Below are positions 31,621 through 42,884 of a DNA stretch of 64,000 nucleotides, in pieces. The stretch is from Pelobates cultripes (lineage: Eukaryota; Chordata; Amphibia; Anura; Pelobatidae): contig OW240914.1 in assembly GCA_933207985.1 (NCBI GenBank), positions 199,998,611-200,062,610 on the forward strand, in the 5' to 3' direction. Both the position numbers and the translations under genes were made by a program. The notes under the pieces were generated by a model. The model worked only from the letters and a program-made list of their open reading frames with translations, was not told where the DNA came from and searched no databases. The stretch's first letter is position 1. Each line of letters begins with the position of its first letter.

Positions 31621-32060
31621 TGTAAGGGAACCGAGGTAAAGATTTACTTAAAGTCCCACAGGTATAACTAGGATACCTGGATATACCTTGCCTCTAACCT
31701 GTGGCACCAAAATAGTGGAATTGTCAAAGATAAAGGTAAATAAAGGGTCAAAGCCTTTGCCTTGGTTAAGTCTTTCCACGTCTGCTGAGGTTAAAAGCTA
31801 AGTTGTTTGTGTCAGCAGTTTCTGCAGCTGCTTCTTCTCTTTCTCCTGAAATTTTACTTTTTGTTAACCTTGCATAGCTTAGATAAGATGTTCTCAAGTA
31901 GAAAACAATTGTCCCTTGTTTTCATGTGCAGTAGAATAATGACATTTTATATATGTGATGCTCTCCCATTAAAGATTGAAATAGATTTTTGAACTACAAC
32001 GAAGTAATTCTGTGGTTTTATTATCAGTTCGATCGAACACCTAGTTAAGAGCCCCTAGTT
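31621..32060 (+). repeat. possible 3' LTR of ERV-2
   Basis: Sequence from about tgtaagggaaccgagg follows the env end. An attaaagattg signal near 31968 is followed by a T-rich R/U5-like stretch ending near 'gatcgaacacc'. No matching 5' copy or target duplication was found, so both edges are guesses. Confidence 0.35.
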
Positions 32061-32766
32061 ATCTCTTGGATGATTTATCCATTATAAATTTCTATAATAC
32101 ATATTAGGCCGTGTTTGCCTCCCAATTTATTCCCAGAAAGTACCACTGTAAAGCAGCTGTGGATAGACACACAAGGTCAAATTACTCAAGAGTAATGTTA
32201 TAATTTATGTATCACCTGGTGCAGCCCCTATCTGTGTTACTATGTAAGGTAAATAATAGAGAGAAAATAAGAAAAAGTCATAATGAAACCAATATTCAAC
32301 ATATGACAAGCAGCACTCTCATTTCCTCAGGGAAGCTGCTAGATATACAAAGAATGTACAAAGAGGGGGTAGTAATGAGTTCTTCATTACGAATGTAAAA
32401 AAAGATACACCACCACGCCCCTTAAATGACGTGAGCCCTCGCTGACTACTTCATTTCATATTATTCTTCTCCCCCCTTTCTACCTAGATTCTATCTTTTC
32501 TTCTTAAAATGTTAATACAAGTTTCTACATGGAGTTTGTTGATTATCTAATTGTTTACTGTGCTTATGACATCATTGGTTCAGAAGACAAGGAGAAAGTC
32601 AATAGAGGCACTATTATACTAGTTTCTTATACTGATTGTATAGTACGATATTGAAATCGCAAAAACATTACATTTCTGTATGCTATACTTGAATGACATC
32701 TGAGTCAAAAATTCTCAAAAAGATCTCGCTTACAGGTCCACTTGCACTTTGTTAGGGGAGAGGGAG

Positions 32767-33829
32767 TGTGACGAGAGCAATCTCGCCACATTGCATTGGA
32801 GAAGCCTGGTTGCCCGCCTGCTGCTTTTAGACTATGGCCCCATGTTGAAACGCTGGATTTTCCCCTGCAAAGACATGAAAGCTGGGTCATTTGGTGCCTG
32901 CCCTGTTTGAGCGGTTATACCCCAGATAGCTATGCCATGGAGCCCATTCGTATAATGAAAGACTATGGGAAAGACTTTGGCTCCATGGCAATTGAACTGT
33001 ATGCGTGTGATCTGAGCGCCATTCAGTAATAATGTGCGCTCAGATCTGAGCTATCTGGGGATATGTTTTGTGCAATGGCTGCACAGTTATATGTTTTTAT
33101 GTGTTTTATTGTCTTTTGCTGCCATGTGTTCAATGGAGTTTTGCCTCTGCCTTTGGAGATAATTGGGTTACTTCCCAATTATCTCCAGGATAGAAGACTC
33201 TGTGGAACTGGTTTTGGGCAGAAAAGCCATGCTTCCTTTGGTCACAAAGGACTACGATCTATCTTTTGAACCACTGGACCAATTTGTATGATTTTGACAT
33301 ATGTTTGTATTTGGAGTATGCTGATTCTGAAAATGTTAAATTATATGTGAATGTGATGCATACTTTTCAAGTTATGAATAATGAGGAAAAATTGTATTTC
33401 TCTGCTTGTTATAATTACATTACCCATTGTGTAAGGTAATTGAATCACAGGCAGAGGGGGGGATTTTGTGTGGGAGTGTCTGAGTGTATTGTATGTGTTT
33501 ATTGGTTGTGTTCCAAAACCCTGTGGGTGGTACTAATGTGTAAGAATGTGTACATAAGCACAATAAACCCACAGCTCTATCTGTTCACTGCTTGACCCTC
33601 AACACGGAGCTTTGTCTCGTTCTTGGGGGGATTTATTGTATGCTGTTCCAGTTCGACTGCTAGGAGTGTAAACCTATTCGGATGTTTTTTCCTATTCGGC
33701 TGTTTACGGCATTCATATGGTTTCCCATTCAGCGGATTGGTGTTCTGCAGTAGCTGTGCCTGAGTCTCTGGAAGGGGAAGATCTACTAAACGGCGGTTTA
33801 ACCCTTGTATGCCTGGGGGTGCCGTTACA
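32767..33829 (+). mobile_element. solo ERV LTR, TSD GGGAG
   Basis: A 1063-bp block starts TGTGACGAGA and ends GCCGTTACA. The 5-bp repeat GGGAG flanks it (32762-32766 and 33830-33834). The late region holds cacaataaaccc near 33559 and gagctttgtctcgttcttgg near 33607, parallel to the other LTRs of the ~1-kb family. An inverted pair (ccccagatagct near 32921, agctatctgggg near 33048) sits in the U3. No internal retroviral sequence is present. Confidence 0.9.
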
Positions 33830-34099
33830 GGGAGGTAGGACCTGGGAGGTTCTGTATTCCTCCCACAAGCAGGCCAGAGAGTTTCCGCATGTTACCATGG
33901 CAAATTTCGACACTGCACTGAGCTTGCAAGAGAAGTAAATGCAGCCTGCTGTCAGAGGAGCTTTGGCTAAACTTTCCTCATTATCACTGGACCACCAGGG
34001 CTTGTAAAGTACCCCTTTTTGTCAAAAGGTAAGAAAAAGGAGGGGGAGGTGGGAGAGGGGGACATATAGCATTGACATACTGTTTTAAAAAATTATTAA

Positions 34100-34870
34100 A
34101 TATTCATTTATTTAATATATACACATACACACACCCACAGCACCCCAAACACACACAGTGTGCATTAGGGTGTGCACCCTAAAGCACAAACACACATGCA
34201 CACATACACTGCAGTGTGTGTGAGGGTGCTGTTAGTGTGCTGTGTGTGTGAGGGTGCTGTGTGTGTTTGTGTGTTTTAGGGTGATGTGTGTGTGTGTGTG
34301 AGAGTGCTGTGTGTGTGTGAGGGTGCTGTGTATGTGTGTGATAGTGCTGGCAGTGTGCTGTGAGGATGATGTGTGTGTGTTTGAGGGTGCAGTGTGTGCT
34401 ATGTAAGGGTGCTGTGTGTGTGAGGGTGAAGGTGCTGTGTGTGTGATGGTGCTACTAGTGTGCTGTGTGTGTGCTGTTAGTGTGCTATAAGTGTGGTGTG
34501 TGTGTGGGGGTGCTGTTAAGTGTGCTGTGTGTATGAGGGTGCTGTTAGTGTACTGTGTGTGTGTGAGAAGCTGCTGCTAGTGTGCTGTGTGTGAGGGTGT
34601 TGTTAGTGTGCTGTGTGTGTGTGTGTGAGGGTGCTGTGTGTGTAAGGGTGCTGTTATTGCGCGGTGTGTGTGAGGGTGCTGTGTGTGAGGGTGCTGTTAG
34701 TGTGCTGTGTGTTATGTGTGTGTGAGGGTGCTGTTAGTGTGCTGTGTGTGTGAGGGTGCTGTGTGTGTGTGAGGGTGCTGTTAGTGTGATGTGTGTGAGG
34801 GTGATATGTGTGCTGTGTGTGTGAGGGTGCTGTTAGTGTGCTGTGTGTGTGAAATTGTTTGGAGTGATTG
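34100..34870 (+). repeat. GT-rich minisatellite (gagggtgctgttagtgtgct)
   Basis: About 700 bp of tandem units mix (GT)n with gagggtgctg and ttagtgtgctg. The unit length varies from about 20 to 45 bp. A GC-rich unique part follows to about 35280, including a hairpin (ctctagcctgcagggctagag near 34973). This resembles the other minisatellite-bearing non-autonomous elements, but terminal repeats were not located. Confidence 0.85.
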
Positions 34871-35889
34871 TGTGTGGGGGTACAGATTAGGAAATAGCCT
34901 CCCTCCCTTCTTACCTTTTGCCTGGGAGGGGGGATCCTTGCTGCTATCCCTGGTGGTCCTAGTGTGAGTGAACTCTAGCCTGCAGGGCTAGAGTTCACTA
35001 TTGTGAGATCTGAGCATTGCCGCTGCAACGCTCTGACCTCACGAGAGGAACCAGGCGGAGCTGCTGGCTAGAGCTCCCTGGGCCCTCTCCTGCCTCCCTC
35101 CCTGCCTGTGGGCCAGTGAGGGAGATCTTTGATCTCCCCACCGGCCCATGGAGGCACACAGCAGCACCCGTTCTGCATGGACCGACAGGGGAGATCCAGT
35201 GATCTCCCAAGCTTACCTCGATCCATGCGCAGGCCGCGGGGATTAGAGTGTGCCCAGGTACACCCGGCACACCCCGTGTGCACTCCTATGCCCCACACAC
35301 AGCACACACTGCACCCCACACACACACACACCACAGGACCCCCCCCACACACACACTGCACCCCACACACAAACACTGCACCCCCCACATACACACACTG
35401 CACCCAGGGCCGGATTAACATAGGGGCTGGTGGAGCTGCAGCTCCAGGCACAGGCCCATGGAATAGGCCCATTGATTTAAAAAAAAAAAAAAAAATTCTT
35501 TTACATTTTTCTTTTTTCACACACTACTCTTAGGGATTCCACCTGGCTTTTATTTTATTGGCATAGCCAGTATTTGAGGCTGCCTGGCTGGTGCCAATAT
35601 TGCAGTGATACTGGCAATATAAATGCTGGTATTTTTCTCAGTATAAATAGAGATTACTCTGCAATACCAGCACTGGCCAGTAGGGATCGCTGTATGTGTG
35701 GAGAGAGGCAGGGATAGGAAATGCCAGCATATCCCTCCCTGCCTATCTATACTCACTGATCTGCAGGGGTGCAGCTACAGAGAGTCCAGACAGCAACTCC
35801 CACCCTGCAGAGACAGCCTACAGCTCGGGGAAGTAAGGGATGGGGGGAAAGGCTGCAAGGAGACATACACTGGGACACTAAGGGACGCT

Positions 35890-36230
35890 GGGAGACATTA
35901 TGACACATGGACACACAGTGTCCCCATGGTGTCTCAGTGCCCCCTAGTCTCCCAGTGACCCCTAGTCTCCCAGTGCCCCCAGTCTGCCAGTGTCTCACTG
36001 TCCCCATGTATCCTAGTGCCTCCATGTCTCTTAGTGCCTCAAGTGTCACAATGTCCCCAAGCTAGTGGCCCTGGTGTCTCAGTGTCCCCATGTTTCCCAG
36101 TGCCGCCATGTCTCAATGTCCCAATGTCTCAATGGGGCACTGAGACACTGATACATAGGAACACTGAGACCTGGAGTAATCGACACATGGGGGCACTGGG
36201 AGACATGGGGGCACTGGGAGGAATCCATCT
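35890..36230 (+). repeat. 'cagtgtccccatgtctccc' minisatellite
   Basis: Degenerate units of about 20 bp occur in forward orientation to about 36130, followed by inverted units (gacactgagac, gggagacatggggg) to 36230. The array can therefore fold back. A longer array of the same unit lies at 39180-39985 in the related element. Confidence 0.85.
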
Positions 36231-36478
36231 ATACAGCAGATTTAAACTAAGTAGTTTTTTTGGTGATTTTACAGCATTTTCTCTTATGTCACTCCTTGTG
36301 ATTTACATCACGTGATGTCACCCATACATATTTAATTATGCAAATTAGTAAGGACGGTATGTTTTTCCAAGAAAGGTGGCAACCCTAACTACTTTTCACA
36401 TACTCTTACTTAAGTATGGAAACTTAAGAGGGATCTATGGGAACAGAACTTGTGTGGACTGGCTGACAATGAATATAG

Positions 36479-37070
36479 TTAAAAGGGACACTATAGTCAC
36501 CAGAACAACTACAGCTTATTGAATTTGCTCTGGTGAGTAGAATCATTGCCACCAGGCTTTTTGCTGTAAGCATGGTCTTTTCAGAGAAAATGCTGTGTTT
36601 ACATTACATCCTAGTGATAACTTCACTGGCCACTCCTCAGATGGCTGTTAGAGATCCTTCCTGGATCATGGTTGCCTAAAATGCATCCAAACATTCAGTG
36701 TCTCCTCCCTCTGCATGCAGACACTGAACTTTCCTCATAGAGATTCATTGATTAAATTCATCTCTATGAGGAGATGCTGATTGGCCAGGGCTGTGTTTGA
36801 CTTGTGCTGGCATTGCCCCTGATCTGCCTCCTTGTCAGTCTCAGCCAATCCTATGGGGAAGCACTGTGATTGGATCAGGCCACCACTTCTAATGATGTCA
36901 GCAGACTGCTTGTTTTTATGAGTTTAACAGCATGCAGAGTTACAGCTTCAGGCTTGAATATAGTAGGATTTTGCTATATTTATGGAGGCATGAGGGGCCC
37001 AGATGGTGGTGTTAACACTATAGGGTCATGAATTCATGTTTGTGATCCTGACCCTATAGTGATCCTTTAA
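36479..37070 (+). mobile_element. TTAA-flanked MITE inside hAT-type element A
   Basis: TTAA followed by aagggacactatagtcacc begins it, and ccctatagtgatccttTTAA ends it. The ends match those of MITE B in type. The inner 36730-36775 region holds an inverted pair (cctcatagagattcattgat against tcatctctatgagg). No coding capacity. Confidence 0.88.
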
Positions 37071-37714
37071 GGTAATGCTGACTTTGGTCTCTCTAACACT
37101 GTGGCATGTTCCCTTTCTTCTACACTCACTACATACAGCTTTTCTCTGTCCCAGACTATATACCAGGAGCTTCTGCCTGCTAGTAAGAAGGTAAGGAGAC
37201 AAGTGGACCAGCGAGTGCTAGGGGACAGTCCTTAGAAAGCGTTGAGTGAGCGCATCATTAGATGCATTTATGCCAAGCTCAGGGTGCTGTCTGCATAGTA
37301 TGCCCTTAGTTGGCCAGCTGCATGATTGGCAGGCAGCCTGACATGCATTCATGCCAGGCTGGCCTTCTAATTCTTTGAGCAGACATGTCCTCTTTTTGGG
37401 CATGTTCGCCCCTTTTGGCAGGTTACGTGATTTGTGTCAGTGGCACACCCTTTTACCATGCCCATTGACTTCCTGCTTGACTGGACACTGCTGTTAGGGG
37501 TTATGGATTTACTTGAAAGATGAAAACATAAATTAGAGAGAGATTAGCCTAGGGTATGTGTTTTCTTATAGCTGCTGTTTTCTTTCTCTCCAGCACCATC
37601 TCCATGAGATACATGATGCTTGGGAGGTATGACTGTTTTTGGTCGATATGATTCTGTAATTAGGCCTGTCATAATTGTCAGCACCAGGCCCACTGGGCTC
37701 TTAATCTGGCCCTG

Positions 37715-37870
37715 ACTGCACCCCACACACATTGCACCCCACACACACTGCACCCCTCACACACACACACACTGCACCCCTTACACACAAACACACACAC
37801 ACTGCACCCCCACACACACACACGCACTCACTGCACCCCTCACACACACATACACACACACTGTATCTTG
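37715..37870 (+). repeat. CA-rich array interrupted by hAT-type element A
   Basis: Units of the type cactgcacccc plus (ac)n continue the array found at 35281-35404. The two halves were one array before the hAT insertion. Confidence 0.85.
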
Positions 37871-38802
37871 GTGCCCCAAGGTGGGAGGTACAGAGAGGAG
37901 CCATGTCAAAGGGAGACCGCAAGGGCCCACCGTAGGGTAAACCAAGTGCGGCACTTATGGATTACCTGGATGGAATCCTAATATGGCATACTAAACAGTG
38001 TGCGGGAGGAGTGAGGAACTGCAAAATTATACCACATTCCCACACTGGACCCCAGGGAGAGGTAGGGAGACTAGATGGGTATCAAAAAAACAAAATGAAT
38101 TGTGAGAGTGTGCAAGAATGTGTGAGTGTGTCTGTTAGTGAGTGTGTCTGCAAAAAAACAAGACTGTAATGCACACACTTAGAAAGGGAAAATACTTCCT
38201 GCAGTGTGCTCCAGAAAGGGAGGGCCAATCCCTCAAGACATCAAATGTAAGAAAACTATCAATCCAGGCACACCTGATGTATCTTCTAAAAGGCAGTATT
38301 TTTTATTTGAAAGGAAGTGGAGACTCAGTTTTTCAGACTTGATAAAGGCTCAGAGAGTAGCCGAAACATTGTCTACACTTTTAGAAAAAAAACCTCAAGT
38401 GTGTGTCTGTCAGTGTGTGTGTGTTTGTCTATCAGTGACAGTGTGTCTGTCAGTAAGTGTGCTTCAAATCAGTGAGATTGTGTGTTTGTCATTGCAAGGA
38501 CAATAAATTGAACATAAATAAGAAATACATTGTAAAATGATTTATATTTTTTAACATAAATTTGATTATTTTCATTTTTAATAGTTCATCATTTAATTTA
38601 TTGCTTTATTTTGTAAATTTTTACAACTTTCTTTATTCATGTAAAATATACACGTGATAGTGATGTGCAAACTGAAGTGGAAAAAAAGACATATTAACCT
38701 TCAAATATCATAAACTGTGAGGTTTTATTTCTTAACAAGATCCTTCCAAGTTTATTAAGGTGACATTAAGTTTCAGGAAACAAGCAAACATGCACATAAT
38801 GA
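37871..38802. other. no gene recognised
   Basis: A stretch near 38100-38480 is TG-rich (tgagtgtgtctgttagtgag and similar). A segment near 38338-38380 (cttgataaaggctcagagag, then tagccgaaacattgtc) looks like a fragment of the direct/inverted repeats that accompany Penelope-like elements. The remainder is AT-rich without coding evidence. Confidence 0.5.
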
Positions 38803-39179
38803 CAGGGCCGGATTAACATAGGGGCTGATGGAGCTGCAGCTCCAGGCCCAGGCCCAGGCCCATGGAATAGGTCCATTGAATAAAAAATAAAAAATTAAAT
38901 ATTAGTTTTTTTTTTACACACTACTTTTCTTAGGGTTGCCAGGTATTTCTCATGTATTTCTTATGGTTGCCAGGTATTTATCAGAAGTATTTCTCAGGTA
39001 TTTGAGGATGCCTAGCCGGTGCCGGTATTGCAGTAATACGCTGCTTGTGTGGAGAGAGGCAGGGATAAGAAGTTACAGCATCTCCCTCCCTGCCTCTCTC
39101 TACTCACTGATCCACGGGGGAGCAGCTCTGCACAGAGAGTCCAGACAGCAGCTCCGAGGCTGCGAGACATGGGGACGGT

Positions 39180-39985
39180 AAGAGACTTGGGGACGCTGAG
39201 ACAGTGGGACACTGGGAGACATAGGGACACTGGGGAACATAGGGACCCTGAGACACTAGGGACATAGTGGCCCCTAGTCTCTGTGTCCCCATGTCTCCCA
39301 TCCAGTGTCCCTAGTGTCTCAGTGTCCCCATGTCTCCAAGTGTCCCTGGTGTCTCTCAGTGTCCTCATGTCTCCCAGTGTCCGTTGTGTCTCTCAGTGTC
39401 CCTAGTCTCCCAGAGTCCCCTAGTCTCTCAGTGTCCCTATGTTTCTCAGTGTCCCCATGTCTCACAGTGTCCCAATGTCTCTAAGTGTCCCTTAGTGTCC
39501 TAGTGACATCGGGACACTGAGAGACATGGGGCCATAGACTCTAAGGGACACTGGAAGACATGGGGATACAAACACTAGGGGACTCTGGGCGACATGGGGA
39601 CACTGAGACACTAGGGGACACTGAGAGACATGGAGACACTGGGGGACACCAGGAGACATGGGGATACTGGGCGACTTTTACACCTGGGAGACATGGGGTA
39701 CTCCCAGTGTCCCCTAGTATAAAATAAAAAATCTCAGGCACTCACTGTGACAGATTTAAGCAGGTTTATTGGACCTGGTCTTTATCAAGTCTCCAGTGTC
39801 CCCTATGCATCACAGTGTCTCAGTGCCCCATGTCTCCCAGTGACCCCTCGTGTCTCAAAGTCACCCAGTGTCCCCATGTCTCCCAGTGTCCCCAAGAGTC
39901 TCAGTGTCCCCAGGTCTCCCAGTGTTCCCTAGTATCTTAGTGTCCCCATGTCTCCCAGTGTCCCAATGCCCTAGTGACATGGGTA
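39180..39985 (+). repeat. long 'cagtgtccccatgtctccc' minisatellite with inversions
   Basis: Units run in one orientation to about 39490, then inverted to about 39690, then forward again to 39985. An interruption at about 39718-39790 (aaaatctcaggcactcactg, then acctggtctttatcaag) looks like a Penelope-associated fragment. Open frames across it are repeat artefacts. Confidence 0.88.
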
Positions 39986-40124
39986 CACTGGGAGCAGGGC
40001 CAGACTGGGGATACAAAGCAGCCCTGGAAAAAAAATTTGTGCCAGCCCCATAAGTCACTGCGCCATATATTGTCACGTGTAATATGTAAGGCTATGTCTT
40101 GCCATGACAGATGATTGAGTAAAG

Positions 40125-40174
40125 CTATAATATTTTATATTAGAAAAAGCAATATTATTTTATATTAGAAAAAG

Positions 40175-40214
<40 letters not shown>

Positions 40215-40240
40215 CTTTTTCTAATATAAAATATTGGTCC
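40125..40240. repeat. AT-rich palindrome with (AT)n centre
   Basis: 'attttatattagaaaaagca' occurs twice on the left (from about 40131 and 40155), and its inverse 'tgctttttctaatataaaat' occurs on the right, around an (AT)n core at 40179-40211. Confidence 0.92.
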
Positions 40241-40867
40241 TTTCAGGGTAAAACGTTTAATTATACAGTAAGCATACTCACATGCAGACACAGACAATTT
40301 CACTGACATCTCAATGACACACACAAGCTCATTGATACACAGACTCATAGACAAACAATCTCACTGATATACATCAGCTCATTGACATAAAAACACAAGC
40401 TCACTCACTAGCAGGCACACGCATGCAAGCAAGCTCACTCACTAGCAGACGCACACACATAGCTTAATGTAGTGGTACTGGTGTCTATAGCATGTCCCTA
40501 CAGACTTTTCAACGTAAACACTGACTTTTCAGAGAAAAGGCAGTGTATACATTGCTTCAAAGTGACACTGCTAGTGAAAGTCACTCAGACGGTCACTAGA
40601 GGTGCTTCCTGTGTCAGTGCACCTACATTCAGGGCCTCCACACTCTGTAGGTGCTGAACGTTCCCCATAGAGATACATTGATTCAATGCATCTCTATGAG
40701 GAGATGCTGCTTGGAGTGGCGTTTTGCAGCCAATCCTATGGCAAAGCATTGGATTGGCTGAGATCATCAAGCTTGATGATCTCAGCTATAGAGGCAGGAC
40801 CAGTCGAGGGGAGACCAGCACGCTGTGTGGGGAAAAAAAGGTGAGCAAAAACACTATTTTTAAACAA

Positions 40868-41665
40868 ACATATACACCATGACAGACACACACACACACC
40901 CCATGACAGACAGACACACACACACCCCATGACGGACAGACACACACCCCATGACGGAAAGACAGACACCCCATGACAGACAGACACACACACCATGACA
41001 CAGACAGACAGACACACACCCCATGACAGACAGACACACACACACCCCATGACAGACAGACACACACACACACACACACACAAGACAGACAGACACACAC
41101 ACACCCCATGATGGACAGACACACCCAATGACCGACAGACACACACCCCATGACAGACAGACACACACACCATGACACAGACAGACGCATACACCATGAC
41201 ACAGACAGACACACACACCATGACGGACAGACAGACACACACACCATGACACAGACAGACACACACACACCCCATGACAGACACACACACACCCCATGAC
41301 AGACAGACAGACACACACCATGACAGACAGACACACACACACACCCCATGACAGACAGACACACACACACCATGACAGACAGACACACACACACACCCCA
41401 TGACAGACAGACACACACCCCATGACAGACAGACACACCCAATGACAGACAGACACACACCCCACGACAGACAGACACACACACATCATGACACAGACAG
41501 ACAGACACACACACACACACCATACAGACAGACACCATGACACAGACAGACAGACACACACACACACACCATACAGACAGACACCGTGACACAGACAGAC
41601 AGACACACACACACACACCATACAGACAGACACCATGACACAGACAGACAGACACACACTGACAC
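40868..41665 (+). repeat. 'ccatgacagacagacacaca' minisatellite
   Basis: About 800 bp of units of 20-60 bp are built from ccatgaca, gacagaca and (ca)n. Near its right end a higher-order unit of about 57 bp (caccatacagacagacacca and onward) repeats three times. All three minus-strand frames stay open for hundreds of codons, purely because the repeat lacks stops. Confidence 0.95.
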
Positions 41666-41764
41666 ACATTGCTAATACCTGCCAGGGGTGGTCTGCTGGC
41701 GGCAGCTGGGGGAGGTCTGATGGCGGCCGCTGGGGGGAGGTCTGATGGCGGCCGCTGGGGGAGC

Positions 41765-41890
41765 TGCGCTGGCTCTGCTCTCCCGTCCTTGCGCGCTGCT
41801 GAATGAGATGGGGGCTGGAATATGACGTCATATTCCGGCCCCGGTCTCATGCAACAGTGCGCAAGGGCAGGAGAGCAGAGCCAGCAGACC
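41765..41890. repeat. GC-rich hairpin with TGACGTCA at its centre
   Basis: The left arm (ggctctgctctcccgtcctt, 41771) pairs with the right arm (agggcaggagagcagagcc, 41864-41882). The centre is the 16-bp palindrome aatatgacgtcatatt at 41819-41834, which includes a consensus CRE octamer TGACGTCA (41823-41830). Any regulatory role is conjecture. Confidence 0.8.
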
Positions 41891-42884
41891 TCCCACAGCG
41901 GCCGCCAGCAGACCCAGGTGTCTGCCCGGCCCCAGGTGCCGACGGCCCACCGGGAAATTTCCCGGTATCCCGGTGGGCCAGTCCGGCCCTGACTGGGAGA
42001 TATGGGGACACAGACACTAAGGGACTGGGAAACATGGGGACACAGACATGCCCCCTTTTTGGTATGTTCTGGTTATGTGATTTGTGTCAGTGGCACACCC
42101 TTTTACCCAATCCATAGACTACCTTCTTTACTGGACACTGCTGTTAGGGCGTATGGGTTTACTTGAAAGATGAAAGTGTGAGATTAGCATAGGGTATGTG
42201 TTTTCTCATAGCTGCATCCTATGAGTTTCCCTCCAGCACCATCTTCATCAGATACATGACGCTTAGGAGGTAGGACTGTTTTAGTGTTTTTGGTCAATAA
42301 GATTTTGTAATGAGGCCAATCATAATTGTCAGCACCAGGCCCTCTGGGCTCTTAATCTGGCCCTGATTGTATTCATTGATATGATTGCCATACAATGGAC
42401 GTTTTTACATGTGAAGGCAGACATCTGAGAAAAACTGCAGCTTCTGAAGCTGAAAGATAACATAAAAGATTGCAAATATCCATTTTCAAATCAGTGCAGT
42501 CTGCTACAGCTGTGGCAAATTTTAGGAAGTTAATTATGTCTCTATAGATTAAACCTGAGTATCTGGTGAGGAAAATTAAAAGGAAAAAAACATTCTGACT
42601 TCTGAAAAGCAATATGTTTCCTTGAAATCACTCAAGCAAGATTTAGTCAAGTATAGAAATTAGAATTTACCTTACTTACTTACAAGCAGCCATCTCTAAT
42701 TATATTTGGGCAAGTAAGAATCCCAGAATCTCTCAAAAAATACTTAAGAAATCAGGGAGAAATGGAGGACTGGTATTCCCGGACGTACATGCGTTACATT
42801 TGGCCTGTATGCTATACCATTATTTAGCTTGGGACAAAAATAACAACACTTCTAACTTATGGAAAGGAATTGAAGCCCAAGAGT

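Larger units (their letters stand above)
29072..32060 (+). mobile_element. second endogenous retrovirus, 3' part (ERV-2)
   Basis: After the LTR at 28016-29071 come about 300 bp of poorly readable sequence, an integrase C-terminal region, an env region in several frames, and a likely 3' LTR. The LTR at 28016 is not obviously the same as the one at about 31621, so this may be a truncated ERV next to an unrelated LTR. Confidence 0.65.
35405..37714 (+). mobile_element. non-autonomous hAT-type element A, TSD ACTGCACC
   Basis: The ends are CAGGGCCGGATTAA on the left and TTAATCTGGCCCTG on the right, a 14-bp inverted repeat with one mismatch. The 8-bp repeat ACTGCACC flanks it (35397-35404 and 37715-37722), as expected for hAT. 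The target was a CA-rich 'cacactgcacccc' array that continues on both sides. Inside are a 20-bp minisatellite and a TTAA MITE. No transposase is encoded. Confidence 0.92.
39995..41991 (+). mobile_element. non-autonomous hAT-type element C, TSD ACTGGGAG
   Basis: The ends are CAGGGCCAGACTGG and CCAGTCCGGCCCTG, a 14-bp inverted repeat with one mismatch. The 8-bp repeat ACTGGGAG flanks it (39987-39994 and 41992-41999). It was inserted in the minisatellite of element B. It contains an AT-rich palindrome, a decayed MITE (about 40450-40790), a CA-type minisatellite and a GC-rich hairpin. No transposase is present. Confidence 0.93.
38803..42365 (+). mobile_element. non-autonomous hAT-type element B, with nested element
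   Basis: The left end cagggccggattaacatagg and right end cttaatctggccctg match element A, as do about 80 bp inside each end. The flanks cataatga and attgtatt do not match, so no target duplication is supported; the two ends could come from different copies. It is enlarged by a long minisatellite and by element C. Confidence 0.75.

Noticed and set aside
28016..32060. Complete provirus bounded by the LTR at 28016 and one near 31621
   Set aside because: The two LTR candidates do not look alike, and no primer binding site, gag or main part of pol lies between them.
40868..41665. Regular short repeats resembling a CRISPR array
   Set aside because: Units vary in length, spacers are not unique, and the setting is eukaryotic transposon DNA.
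40736..41850. Overlapping minus-strand reading frames of 248-354 codons rich in Cys, Val, Ser and His
   Set aside because: They lie on a CA-type minisatellite that lacks stop codons in all minus-strand frames. Composition follows the repeat, and several frames are open at once, so they are not genes. The same holds at 4450-5516, 51688-52237 and 35068-35520.
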